The position numbers were made by a program, and so were the translations under genes. A stretch of DNA of 36,327 nt from DRPN01 sp964599235 (GTDB taxonomy: Bacteria; Bacteroidota; Bacteroidia; Bacteroidales; VadinHA17), in contig CAZRDX010000041.1 in assembly GCA_964599235.1 (NCBI GenBank), positions 1 to 36,327 of the forward strand. The letters run 5' to 3'. Each line of letters opens with the position of its first letter. The first letter of the stretch is position 1. The notes below the pieces were generated by a model. It searched no databases and had not been told where the DNA came from. It was given only the letters and a program-made list of their open reading frames with translations. This document shows positions 8,207 through 16,500 of the stretch, one piece after another.

Positions 8207-8251
8207 GTACATTACATTTTTCCGATTTTTTCCTAACTTTGACTAATGTAC
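8207..8251. repeat. 8-bp inverted repeat flanking a promoter box in a divergent intergenic region
   Basis: GTACATTA (8207-8214) and TAATGTAC (8244-8251) are perfect inverse complements separated by 29 bp. They bracket the TAACTTTG box at 8234-8241 between the DUF6625 operon and the SprB-repeat gene. This spacing would suit a pair of operator half-sites. An 8-bp match in a region this size could also be chance. Confidence 0.3.
8234..8241 (+). promoter_or_regulatory. Bacteroidota -7 promoter box for the SprB-repeat gene
   Basis: TAACTTTG matches the Bacteroidota sigma-ABfr -7 consensus TAnnTTTG exactly and lies 53 bp upstream of the ATG at 8295. A convincing -33 TTTG at 19 bp spacing is not present. 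The same octamer is used at the purQ promoter and the divergent promoter opposite it. Confidence 0.5.
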
Positions 8252-8294
8252 GAAATTGTGTGGTAACTATTACGAAGAATTAAAACCTGCTCAC

Positions 8295-11200
8295 ATGAGA
8301 CCTCAGTTCGCCACTGTTCTCCTTTTCTTCTTTATTTATGCACATGTCCAAGCTCAAAATTGGACCTTGGGCCAGCAATTTGAAAGCAACGGTAACGTTG
8401 TTGTGACCAGTGTCATCGTTGATGACCAGGACAACAGCTATGTGTTGGGAACTTTTGATACGGATGACCTGATTATCTCAGGGCATACCTTTACCCTGAA
8501 AGGAGATGTTGATATTTTCCTTTGCAGCTTTACGTCCGACGGCACCTACCGATGGGGCGTGACCATGGGCGGACTCGGAAAAGAAGCTGTAGGGAATATC
8601 TCCCTTGACGGATCAGGGAACATTTATGTAGGTGGAAGTTTCCGGGATTACGCAATTTATTTCACTCCTTCCGATTCTCTGGAAAACGTGAATAATTTTG
8701 ATGCTTTTGTAGCTGTATACACCACTTCGGGCACTTTTCAGTGGGCCAAGCATCTTTTTTGGGGAACCAATACAGAAAAGATACTCGACATTGAATTCAA
8801 CCGGTCCAAGAATACCTTTGCAGTTGTTGGGAATTTCAAAACAGAACTGATCTATTCTGACGGCACCAATGACCAGACCATTACAGCTGTTGGTCCAAAA
8901 GATCAGTACATTGCCGAGTTCAATGCTTCTGGTGACTTTATCAATATCAAGCACTATGTGGTCACTGTCAAATATACAGCATTGAAAGACATATCCATTT
9001 GTGCGGCAGGAGGTTATTTCATAGGGGGTGACTTGGTGGACAAGATCTATTTCACGCAGGATGATTCTGCCGTAGTCAACCCTACACAGATGGATATTCT
9101 TGTGCTCAGAGTGGACGATAATCTGAATTTCCTGTGGAGCAGGACTGCAACCGGTACCGGCTATGACCATGTCAATTCCGCCGGTTCTGACATCTACAGC
9201 AACTATTATTTCACAGGAAAAACAGGAGCCGACCCGCTTATCTTTGACAGTACGGCCACGTTGAAAGCAGCACCTTTGCCAGGTTTCGGAGGTATGGATC
9301 TCTATCTTGCCAAATACAACCGTGACGGGGACCTGCAGTGGGTAAGAAGGAACGGCTCTCCCGGAGCGGACAATGCTTACGGCATTGCACTTCACGAGAA
9401 CCTGGTCGAATTCGCAGGAATGTATTCCGGACAGATTATTTTCAACCAGGACACTCTGGATAGTGGTTCCAGTTCCAATATCAACACAGGATTTGCCGTT
9501 TACAGTACCTCCGGGCAAACCATCGGGGCTCAGGAGATCAAAGGGGACCTGGAAGATATCGGCACTACCGTTACCATCGATCAAACGGGTCAGACCCTCA
9601 TCGGAGGATATTTCACTTCCACCCAGATCACGGCCGGCACTTTCACTTTCACCAACACCAACAGCCCGAACAGCGACGGATTCCTTTTCCATTATGAATA
9701 TCCGCTTTCGGTAACGGTCAAGACCTCTTCCGTAACCTGCAACGGCGGGTCCGACGGGTCGGCTACAGTTACCCCATATTTCGGGACCTCGCCTTATACA
9801 TATGAATGGAGCTACGATGACGGCACGGCCGACTCCACCCTGACCAATGTGCCGGCCGGGGACTACTGGGTCAAGGTAACCGATGCCAACAACAAGACCG
9901 ATTCGGTGGCTTTCACCATCTCCGAACCCACTGCCATCCGTGTGACGGCCTCCATCACTGATGTCACATGTCCCCACGGTACCGATGGGGCTATCGACAT
10001 CACCGTTACGGGCGGGTCCCAACCCTATTCTTACCTTTGGACCACCACCAACGGTTCCGGTGTCAATCAGACATTGGAAGATCAGAACGGTCTGACTGCA
10101 GGTGATTATTCCCTGACAATCACAGATGATCATGGATGTACCCTGGACACGAGTTTCACCGTGGAGCAGCCCGATCCCATCACTTTTGCAGGCTCCTCGG
10201 TTACCGATATTGTCCGGCCTCCCGGAGCCAACGGGGCCATCGACCTGAACGTACAGGGAGGTACACCTGCTTACACATATTCCTGGGAAGGACCATCCGG
10301 GTTCAGTGCCACCACCGAAGATCTCTCAGGACTGGATGTGGGTGGCGACTATAAAGTAACCGTCAAGGACCAGGCCGGATGTCTTCAGGATACGACTTTC
10401 CTGGTAGGAGATAACACCGCCCTGATCGCTTCCATCGATTCGGTAAAAGATGTTTCATGTTACAACGGAAGCGACGGATACGCCCACGTTACGGTAACGG
10501 GAGGTTCGGGAGATTACGTCTACGCCTGGACCAACAGCGTTGGAGCCTCGGTCGGCAGCAATTCTCCTTCGCTCTCGGATGTCCCGATGGGTACTTATAA
10601 TGTCACGGTCACTGATCAAACGGACAATAGGACGGCCAGTACCTCGGTTCGTATCGCACAACCCAGCGAAGAGTTAACTGTTCAGGTACCCAACATACAA
10701 AACGTTACCTGCAATGGCAAAAATGACGGAAAAATCGATATCACGGTCACGGGCGGCTGGGTTCCTTACACCTATTCCTGGATCGGTCCGAACGGTTTTA
10801 CCGCTACCACGGAAGATATTGCCAATCTTGCTCCCGGAAACTACAGCGTGACGGTCATAGACAACAACAACTGCGTAGTGAAAAAGACAGATATCACCAT
10901 CAGTGAACCACCGGCATTGACGGTGAGCATTGATGTGATCCAGGGGATCCTTTGCAACGGGGATCTTACGGGAGAACTGGAGGCCCAACCTTTGGGAGGT
11001 ACCCTCCCTTATGCTTACCAGTGGGATGACCCCGGTGCCCAAACCACCAAAACGGCCAGTTACCTCGAAGCAGGCACCTATACCGTGATGGTCACCGACG
11101 GCAACGGTTGTACGGCCCAGGCCACGAAAACGCTCAGCGAACCCCTGCCCATTGAGGTAAATGCAATCATCAACGACGTCACATGTCCCGGTAACAGCGA

Positions 11201-12614
11201 CGGTTCCATCATCACCACTGTTTCCGGTGGAACCGCTCCTTTCAATTATCTATGGACACCCGGAAACGTGACAGGTAAAGATCTTTCCGATGTTCCGGCC
11301 GGGGATTACACGCTCACGGTTACGGATGCCAACAACTGTACATCTACTTTCGATTTTACGATCTCAGAGCCTCCTGCTCTTGTGATCGATTCGGCAGCTG
11401 TGACCGATGTATCAGGTTGTTTCGGGGATGCCAATGGTGCCATTACCGTTTACGCTTCTGGAGGTACGTCTCCGCTGGAATATTCCATCGACGGAGGCAC
11501 AACCTTCCAGAGCGACAGCCATTTCACCGGCCTGGCCTCCGGCGATTACACGGTCGCCGTTCGCGACGCCAACGGCTGTCTTCTGAACGGTAACACATAT
11601 ACGGTAGCCGGTCCTTCCCAGCTCTCTATCCTGATCGTTGAGATGAACGATCCCACCTGTGCTTCCGGCAACGACGGTTCACTGGTGATCCACGCCGGCG
11701 GGGGGACCCTCCCCTATCAGTTCTCCATCGACGGAGGGTCCACTTTCCAGGATGACAGCACTTTCCAGGGTCTGGCTGCAGGAACGTATTCCCTCCGTGT
11801 AAAGGATGCACACGGTTGTACTGCCGAATCCTCAGCACAGCTGAACGCTCCTCCGGGCCTTACCCTTGATGAGCAGGTGACCGACATCTCCTGCCACGGA
11901 GAAACCGACGGAAAGATCGTCATCCTCGCCTCAGGAGGGACCAGGCCTTACAGCTATTCCATTGACGGTGGGACCACCTTCCAGAACGACAGCGCCTTCG
12001 TTGATCTTTCCGCAGGGGATTACGATATCGCCGTACAAGACGGCAACGGATGTGTCACGGCAGGCAATACGGTACGTGTCAACGAACCGGATGCTCTGGT
12101 CATTGTCAGTACGGATGCCACACCTACCTGTCCGTCCGACAAAGATGGCACGATCAGTGTCACCGCTGCCGGAGGTACACCTCCTCTTTCGTACCTGCTG
12201 ATGACCACCGAAGGGGCCCGTGTGGACAGCAGTACAGATGGTTCTTTCACTTCCCTGGAGATCGGCACTTACCAGGTGATGGTGAACGATGCCAACGGCT
12301 GCGGCCCCGTTACCAGCGAAACCATCACCGTAGAAGAAGGCTCCGACTGCTCGCTGATCATCTACAACGCGTTCAGCCCCAATGGCGATGGCAAGAACGA
12401 CGTATGGAACATCCGCGGCATCCAGGGATATCCCGACTGTATCGTGAAGGTCTTCAATGTGTGGGGCAAGCAGGTCTTCTCATCCAAAGGATATACCGAA
12501 CCGTGGGACGGCACCTATGAAGGCAAAGAACTGCCTGCCGGCACCTATTATTACATCATCGAACTGGGCCCCGGAGAAAAAACCTACTCCGGCACGGTCA
12601 ATATCGTCAAATAA
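8295..12614 (+). CDS. Secreted SprB-repeat surface protein with gliding-motility-type T9SS C-terminal domain
   Basis: A 1439-aa protein predicted to be secreted by the type IX system and attached to the cell surface, probably as an adhesin. The ATG at 8295 is preferred over an upstream GTG-type start because it begins a clean signal peptide (MRPQFATVLLFFFIYAHVQA, cleavage before QNW). Residues about 22-470 form beta-propeller-like (SBBP-type) repeats with YVLGTF, IYVGGSF and YFTGKT strands. Residues about 470-1350 hold roughly eleven SprB repeats. The last ~85 residues (AFSPNGDGKNDVWNI through AGTYYYIIEL to the C-terminus) match the gliding motility-associated C-terminal domain, a T9SS sorting signal. 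The SprF-like partner starts 24 bp downstream, the usual pairing for such cargo. Confidence 0.9.
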   Translation: MRPQFATVLLFFFIYAHVQAQNWTLGQQFESNGNVVVTSVIVDDQDNSYVLGTFDTDDLIISGHTFTLKGDVDIFLCSFTSDGTYRWGVTMGGLGKEAVGNISLDGSGNIYVGGSFRDYAIYFTPSDSLENVNNFDAFVAVYTTSGTFQWAKHLFWGTNTEKILDIEFNRSKNTFAVVGNFKTELIYSDGTNDQTITAVGPKDQYIAEFNASGDFINIKHYVVTVKYTALKDISICAAGGYFIGGDLVDKIYFTQDDSAVVNPTQMDILVLRVDDNLNFLWSRTATGTGYDHVNSAGSDIYSNYYFTGKTGADPLIFDSTATLKAAPLPGFGGMDLYLAKYNRDGDLQWVRRNGSPGADNAYGIALHENLVEFAGMYSGQIIFNQDTLDSGSSSNINTGFAVYSTSGQTIGAQEIKGDLEDIGTTVTIDQTGQTLIGGYFTSTQITAGTFTFTNTNSPNSDGFLFHYEYPLSVTVKTSSVTCNGGSDGSATVTPYFGTSPYTYEWSYDDGTADSTLTNVPAGDYWVKVTDANNKTDSVAFTISEPTAIRVTASITDVTCPHGTDGAIDITVTGGSQPYSYLWTTTNGSGVNQTLEDQNGLTAGDYSLTITDDHGCTLDTSFTVEQPDPITFAGSSVTDIVRPPGANGAIDLNVQGGTPAYTYSWEGPSGFSATTEDLSGLDVGGDYKVTVKDQAGCLQDTTFLVGDNTALIASIDSVKDVSCYNGSDGYAHVTVTGGSGDYVYAWTNSVGASVGSNSPSLSDVPMGTYNVTVTDQTDNRTASTSVRIAQPSEELTVQVPNIQNVTCNGKNDGKIDITVTGGWVPYTYSWIGPNGFTATTEDIANLAPGNYSVTVIDNNNCVVKKTDITISEPPALTVSIDVIQGILCNGDLTGELEAQPLGGTLPYAYQWDDPGAQTTKTASYLEAGTYTVMVTDGNGCTAQATKTLSEPLPIEVNAIINDVTCPGNSDGSIITTVSGGTAPFNYLWTPGNVTGKDLSDVPAGDYTLTVTDANNCTSTFDFTISEPPALVIDSAAVTDVSGCFGDANGAITVYASGGTSPLEYSIDGGTTFQSDSHFTGLASGDYTVAVRDANGCLLNGNTYTVAGPSQLSILIVEMNDPTCASGNDGSLVIHAGGGTLPYQFSIDGGSTFQDDSTFQGLAAGTYSLRVKDAHGCTAESSAQLNAPPGLTLDEQVTDISCHGETDGKIVILASGGTRPYSYSIDGGTTFQNDSAFVDLSAGDYDIAVQDGNGCVTAGNTVRVNEPDALVIVSTDATPTCPSDKDGTISVTAAGGTPPLSYLLMTTEGARVDSSTDGSFTSLEIGTYQVMVNDANGCGPVTSETITVEEGSDCSLIIYNAFSPNGDGKNDVWNIRGIQGYPDCIVKVFNVWGKQVFSSKGYTEPWDGTYEGKELPAGTYYYIIELGPGEKTYSGTVNIVK
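9703..12345 (+). repeat. Eleven tandem SprB-type repeats inside the surface protein gene
   Basis: The repeats are spaced 77-83 codons apart. The first-Cys positions are about residues 482, 559, 722, 806, 887, 964, 1042, 1122, 1200 and 1279; the third repeat near residue 640 lacks this Cys. Each starts with a DVTCxGxxDGxI-like strand and ends with a GxYxVxVxDxxGC-like strand. Two subclasses alternate in blocks: one has a YSWxGP centre (repeats 2, 3 and 5), the other a YSIDGGxTFQxDSxF centre (repeats 8-10). Repeats 1 and 4 lack the closing Cys. Confidence 0.85.
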
Positions 12615-12638
12615 GAATTTGTGAAAAGCAACTGAACC

Positions 12639-13535
12639 ATGAAAAAGTTCATCTTTCCTGTCATACTGTTCCTGCTGACCGGCCTGTGGGTGGCAGCCCA
12701 GCAGTTCCCCGTGGTTTCCCAATACAACTGGGACCAGTACCTGGTCAACCCCGCTGCAGCAGGAAGCACCGACTATGCTCCGATCACACTGATGATCAGA
12801 AAAATGTGGGTAGGCATCGACGACTCCCCTTCCATCCAGACGCTCAGCGGGAACATCGCTGTGGCCGACGGAATGGGCGCAGGACTGAAGCTTTTCAATT
12901 TCTCTCAGGGGCCATTGCGCAACACAGGTTTTGAGATGACTTACGCTTATCACATCCCTCTCAGCGAGAACGGCCCTCATCTCTCTTTTGGCCTGACCGG
13001 TTCGTTCTATCAATATTATCTGGCCAAAGATGAATTGTCAATGGAAGACCCCACCGACCCGATCCTTTTGGGTGACACCAAAAAGTTCGTCCCCGATGCC
13101 GACTTCGGGACCTTGCTTTACGGGGAAAACTACTTTGTCGGCCTGACAGTGGCCAGTCTTTTCCAGGGCAAGATCAACATCGGGGAAGAAGGGGTATCAG
13201 AACAAAAAAAAGTACGGCATTACTACCTCAACGGTGGTTATCGTTTCGACGTGAATGAAAACATATCCCTTCAGCCGGCGGTAATGATGAAACTGATCGA
13301 AGCCGGCGTTTTCCAGGCAGACATCCAGATGACAGCTGTGTTCAGCAAAATGATCCATTTCGGCCTGATGTACCGTACGGGAGATGCTTTGGGCATTCAG
13401 GTAGGTTACCAGAACGACAATCTCATTTTCGGCTATAACTACGATCTGGCCGTATCCGATATCCGGACCCAGACGAGTGGAAGTCATGAGATCGTTTTCA
13501 TTTACAAGCTTCCGAATTTCATCATGAAAAAATGA
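12639..13535 (+). CDS. PorP/SprF family type IX secretion outer-membrane protein
   Basis: A 298-aa outer-membrane beta-barrel protein of the PorP/SprF family. It has a signal peptide (MKKFIFPVILFLLTGLWVAAQ) followed by the family hallmark FPVVSQYNWDQYLVNPAAAGS, where members typically read Y-N-P-A-x-AG near the mature N-terminus. The rest alternates beta strands ending in an aromatic-rich strand (NLIFGYNYDLAV). SprF-type proteins help deliver or anchor the SprB-like protein encoded immediately upstream, and the 24-bp spacing suggests one transcript. A strong terminator follows at 13557-13588. Many Bacteroidota carry several PorP/SprF paralogs; this one is most likely dedicated to the upstream cargo. 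Confidence 0.92.
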   Translation: MKKFIFPVILFLLTGLWVAAQQFPVVSQYNWDQYLVNPAAAGSTDYAPITLMIRKMWVGIDDSPSIQTLSGNIAVADGMGAGLKLFNFSQGPLRNTGFEMTYAYHIPLSENGPHLSFGLTGSFYQYYLAKDELSMEDPTDPILLGDTKKFVPDADFGTLLYGENYFVGLTVASLFQGKINIGEEGVSEQKKVRHYYLNGGYRFDVNENISLQPAVMMKLIEAGVFQADIQMTAVFSKMIHFGLMYRTGDALGIQVGYQNDNLIFGYNYDLAVSDIRTQTSGSHEIVFIYKLPNFIMKK

Positions 13536-13556
13536 TCTCCGGTCTCGGAAACCTGT

Positions 13557-13588
13557 AAAAAGGATGCTTTCACAGGCATCCTTTTTTT
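13557..13588 (+). terminator. Rho-independent terminator after the SprB/SprF pair
   Basis: Stem AGGATGC (13561-13567) with GCATCCT (13576-13582), extended by A-T pairs, an 8-base loop and a T-run at 13582-13588. It lies 22 bp after the SprF-like gene. Confidence 0.85.
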
Positions 13589-13619
13589 GTTCATGTCGAG
13601 GGCTTTCTGTAAGGAAACG

Positions 13620-13650
13620 TTCGAAATTCGGACAATAATCATTAAGTTTA
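13620..13650 (+). promoter_or_regulatory. Putative promoter of purD
   Basis: TTCG (13620-13623), then 19 bp, then TAAGTTTA (13643-13650). Each box differs by one base from the Bacteroidota TTTG / TAnnTTTG consensus, and the spacing is correct. It lies 25 bp upstream of the purD ATG, after the preceding terminator. Confidence 0.4.
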
Positions 13651-13675
13651 TCCCCCGAACGAAACTCATTGAAAG

Positions 13676-14950
13676 ATGAACGTTTTGGTATTGGGATCCG
13701 GAGGCCGGGAACATGCCCTGGCCTGGAAGATAGCGCAAAGTCCGTTGAGCGATGATCTTTACATCGCACCAGGGAATGCAGGAACCGCCACACTGGGAGA
13801 GAATGTCCAGCTTGATCCTCTTGATTTCCCTGCCATCGAAGGGTTCATCCTGGATCATGATATCCAGATGCTGGTCGTCGGGCCGGAAGCCCCGCTGGTA
13901 AGAGGCATTTACGATTATTTCAGAAGCCAATACCGTTTTTCCGGCTTATTCATCATCGGCCCTTCCAGAGAAGGAGCGCTGCTTGAAGGAAGCAAAGCTT
14001 TTGCCAAGTCTTTCATGGAAGAAGAGGGTATCCCTACGGCACGTCATCGTACTTTCACAAAAAATTCTGAACAGGAGGCTTTGGCGTTCCTGCGCGAAAT
14101 GGAACCTCCTTATGTCCTGAAAGCGGACGGGCTGGCTGCCGGGAAAGGTGTTCTTATTCCCGAGACCTTGCCGGAAGCGGAGAAGATCTTGCGTGAAATG
14201 TTCAGAGGCAAATTCGGTGAAGCAAGCAACCAGGTTGTGATCGAAGAGTATATGAAAGGGATCGAATGCTCGGTCTTCGTTCTCACCGACGGGTCCACCT
14301 ATCTCCTCCTCCCCGAGGCAAAAGACTACAAAAGAGTGGGTGAAGGAGATACCGGTCTGAACACGGGCGGCATGGGGGCGGTCTCTCCTGTTCCCTTTGC
14401 CGACGGAGAGTTTCTCTCCAAGGTGGAAGAGCGCATCATCCGCCCCACCATCGAAGGGTTGAAAAAAAGAAAGATCATCTACCGGGGTTTTCTCTATTTC
14501 GGCCTGATGAACGTGGAAGGTGATCCCTATGTAGTGGAATACAATGTTCGCCTGGGGGATCCGGAAGCAGAGGCCGTGATCCCCCGCATCGATCAGGATA
14601 TCATTCCCTTGTTCCAGGCCCTGGCCACGGGCAACCTGGAATCCCTGGAGATCAGGATCAGGGAGGAGGCGGTAGCTACCGTGATGCTCGTATCGGGTGG
14701 CTATCCGGGTTCCTACGAAAAGGGCAAGAAAATAACGATTCCCGACAACATCCCCGATCATACCGTCCTCTTCCATGCAGGTACGCAGCTGACCGACGAG
14801 GGGGTCGTCACGGCCGGCGGCAGGGTCCTGGCCGTCAGCTCATACGGGAAGGATATGGAACAGGCCCTGGGACGTGCCTATGAGTTCGCGGAAAAGATCG
14901 ACTTTGAAGGGAAATATTACCGTAAAGACATTGGTTTTGATCTGAGATAG
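13676..14950 (+). CDS. purD: Phosphoribosylamine--glycine ligase (GAR synthetase)
   Basis: A 424-aa enzyme of de novo purine synthesis that joins glycine to phosphoribosylamine using ATP. The N-terminal VLGSGGREHALAWKI (6-20) is the PurD signature. The ATP-grasp core includes YVLKADGLAAGKGVLIP. VIEEYMKGIECSVF and LNTGGMGAVSPVP, followed by NVRLGDPEAEAVIPR, are the other conserved blocks. Length is normal and the ATG is supported by the N-terminal Rossmann strand. It starts a short operon with the DUF6427 membrane protein six bases downstream. purQ is about 6.9 kb away in a separate unit, so purine genes are scattered here. Confidence 0.98.
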   Translation: MNVLVLGSGGREHALAWKIAQSPLSDDLYIAPGNAGTATLGENVQLDPLDFPAIEGFILDHDIQMLVVGPEAPLVRGIYDYFRSQYRFSGLFIIGPSREGALLEGSKAFAKSFMEEEGIPTARHRTFTKNSEQEALAFLREMEPPYVLKADGLAAGKGVLIPETLPEAEKILREMFRGKFGEASNQVVIEEYMKGIECSVFVLTDGSTYLLLPEAKDYKRVGEGDTGLNTGGMGAVSPVPFADGEFLSKVEERIIRPTIEGLKKRKIIYRGFLYFGLMNVEGDPYVVEYNVRLGDPEAEAVIPRIDQDIIPLFQALATGNLESLEIRIREEAVATVMLVSGGYPGSYEKGKKITIPDNIPDHTVLFHAGTQLTDEGVVTAGGRVLAVSSYGKDMEQALGRAYEFAEKIDFEGKYYRKDIGFDLR

Positions 14951-14955
14951 CAAAG

Positions 14956-15951
14956 ATGCTGAAAAGTCTTCAGGGGTACCATCCCCGTCAGATGATATGG
15001 ATCATCTTTCTTTCCATCCTTTCTTGGATGCCGGCTTTTGTCCGGCCGGATCTTTTCCCTTTGCGTTGCGTCTTTTCTCCGGCACCTTTTGAGGGACTGT
15101 TCAGGTCGCTTCAGCATCTTCCTGTAACAGCAACGACACTTCTTTTTTTTGCTGTATTCCTGATCTCCGGTTATCTTTTGGTGATTCTCAACAATCAATA
15201 TCTCTTCCTCAAGAGCCGCACCTTCCTTCCCCTGTTCTTTCTGGCGAGTCTGACCTCTCCCGTTCTGGGGCTGGCAGCCATGAGTGATCTGGCCTTCACC
15301 GTGCCGCTTTTTCTTGGTGCGATCTTCCTTGCTTTCCGCACTTACCGAAACAACCGTATTGATCTTTCCTATTTCCCTGCCGCCCTATGGGTGGGTATTG
15401 CTTCTCTTTTCTCGATCAAGGCAATCTTTTTCTTACCTATCCTGTGGATCGCCCTGATCACCCTACGCCCCTTTTATCCTCGTGAATGGCTGGTGAGCCT
15501 CCTGGGTTTTCTCACTCCTTGGTACCTTTATCTGGCTACAGCCTATCTTTTCGGTCTTGATCCGGCAACCATTTTGAACAGGCTGATCCTGCCGGGTCTC
15601 ACTGCCCAATGGTCTCCTTTCTCTCCTGATCGTTTTCAACACTTTATGGCCGGCTACCTCGCCCTGCTCATCCTCGTGACTTCGTTCCATGGCCTCTATG
15701 CCTTGTCGGGAATGAAGATCCGTTCCCGGAAGTTCCATATGATCTTCTTCTGGAATGCAGTGGTGGCGGTAATACTTATGATAATACACAAGGAGGATCC
15801 GGGGGCCGTATTCCCATACCTGGCTCTTTCCCTCTCTTTGCTTTTCTCACTTTTTTTTTCAGGGGAACGTATCACGCGTCTTAAGAGCGTGCTCTTCAAC
15901 CTCTATCTTGCAGGGTTCCTGGGATTGCTGATCGCACGTATAATCCTTTGA
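14956..15951 (+). CDS. DUF6427 family integral membrane protein
   Basis: A 331-aa, very hydrophobic protein with about nine or ten predicted membrane helices (for example residues 13-29, 58-80, 86-105, 141-165, 174-195, 231-250, 263-280, 284-300 and 312-330). It starts five bases after purD. I recognise the arrangement as the DUF6427 family, which sits next to purD in many Bacteroidota; family assignment is by general features and context. No catalytic motif is visible. Its function is unknown, and the linkage hints at a membrane role in nucleotide or precursor metabolism. It converges with the next leftward gene with a 10-bp gap. Confidence 0.65.
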   Translation: MLKSLQGYHPRQMIWIIFLSILSWMPAFVRPDLFPLRCVFSPAPFEGLFRSLQHLPVTATTLLFFAVFLISGYLLVILNNQYLFLKSRTFLPLFFLASLTSPVLGLAAMSDLAFTVPLFLGAIFLAFRTYRNNRIDLSYFPAALWVGIASLFSIKAIFFLPILWIALITLRPFYPREWLVSLLGFLTPWYLYLATAYLFGLDPATILNRLILPGLTAQWSPFSPDRFQHFMAGYLALLILVTSFHGLYALSGMKIRSRKFHMIFFWNAVVAVILMIIHKEDPGAVFPYLALSLSLLFSLFFSGERITRLKSVLFNLYLAGFLGLLIARIIL

Positions 15952-15961
15952 AAAGGGACTC

Positions 15962-16423
15962 CTACTTCTTCACATAAGAGAGAATCCCTACGGCCATGCC
16001 TTGTTCACCGTCCTTGAATGAGATAAAAACGGTGTAAGGTCCGGTCTTTTTACAGATAAAATCGATCGAATTGTAGATCTTATCCTTTTGAGGGTCGTAG
16101 TTGGATGCGATCAGACCTTTGGTATCGTAGATCTTGATGATCCCCTTACCCGGATATTTTTCGGAATTACAGATGGTAAAACGGTAATGGGTATTTTTCA
16201 CCAGCACCAGGGTATGTTTGGCTACCGGCACGCGATCTTTTGAAGTGGCTTTGGGGAGTTTCACCACATAATCTTTCAGGTAGGCAGCATCTTCGCCACT
16301 CTCCCTCACACACAGGCTCACCAGTTTATCCTGCTCCTGGCCGCGAAGCACTCCTGCCGGAAGTATGAGCATCAGGGAAAAAAGAAAAACCCAAAAGAAA
16401 GTCCTCTGACCCGAACCTTTCAT
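15962..16423 (-). CDS. Small secreted protein of unknown function
   Basis: A 153-aa protein starting at ATG 16423, with a signal peptide (MKGSGQRTFFWVFLFSLMLI through LRGQ). The mature part is beta-rich (HTLVLVKNTHYRFTICNSEK, YTVFISF) with three cysteines, suggesting a small periplasmic or exported beta-sandwich. The open frame extends upstream to 16504, but that extension has no signal sequence and overlaps the preceding gene and the promoter box at 16444-16451. It lies downstream of an unknown lipoprotein gene and an ABC transporter gene in the same orientation and may belong with them. I do not recognise a named family. Confidence 0.7.
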   Translation of the reverse strand: MKGSGQRTFFWVFLFSLMLILPAGVLRGQEQDKLVSLCVRESGEDAAYLKDYVVKLPKATSKDRVPVAKHTLVLVKNTHYRFTICNSEKYPGKGIIKIYDTKGLIASNYDPQKDKIYNSIDFICKKTGPYTVFISFKDGEQGMAVGILSYVKK

Positions 16424-16443
16424 GACCGCCGTATTTAGCCAAA

Positions 16444-16451
16444 CAAATATA
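16444..16451 (-). promoter_or_regulatory. -7 promoter box for the small secreted protein
   Basis: The minus strand reads TATATTTG, an exact match to TAnnTTTG, 20 bp upstream of the ATG at 16423. No clear -33 box is seen. Confidence 0.45.
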
Positions 16452-16500
16452 ATGAATTCTCTGACATCCTTTTTTCTATATTTTGACCAATGGATAGAAT

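Noticed and set aside
8613..10133. Long open frame antisense to the SprB-repeat gene
   Set aside because: The plus-strand protein has clear signal peptide, repeats and C-terminal domain; the antisense translation has no recognisable motif and results from codon bias.
9703..12345. Regularly spaced repeats considered as a CRISPR or DNA-level array
   Set aside because: The periodicity is at protein level (about 80 codons) and the DNA repeats are diverged; they encode SprB domains.
13946..14776. Antisense open frame opposite purD
   Set aside because: purD is certain; the antisense frame has no family features.
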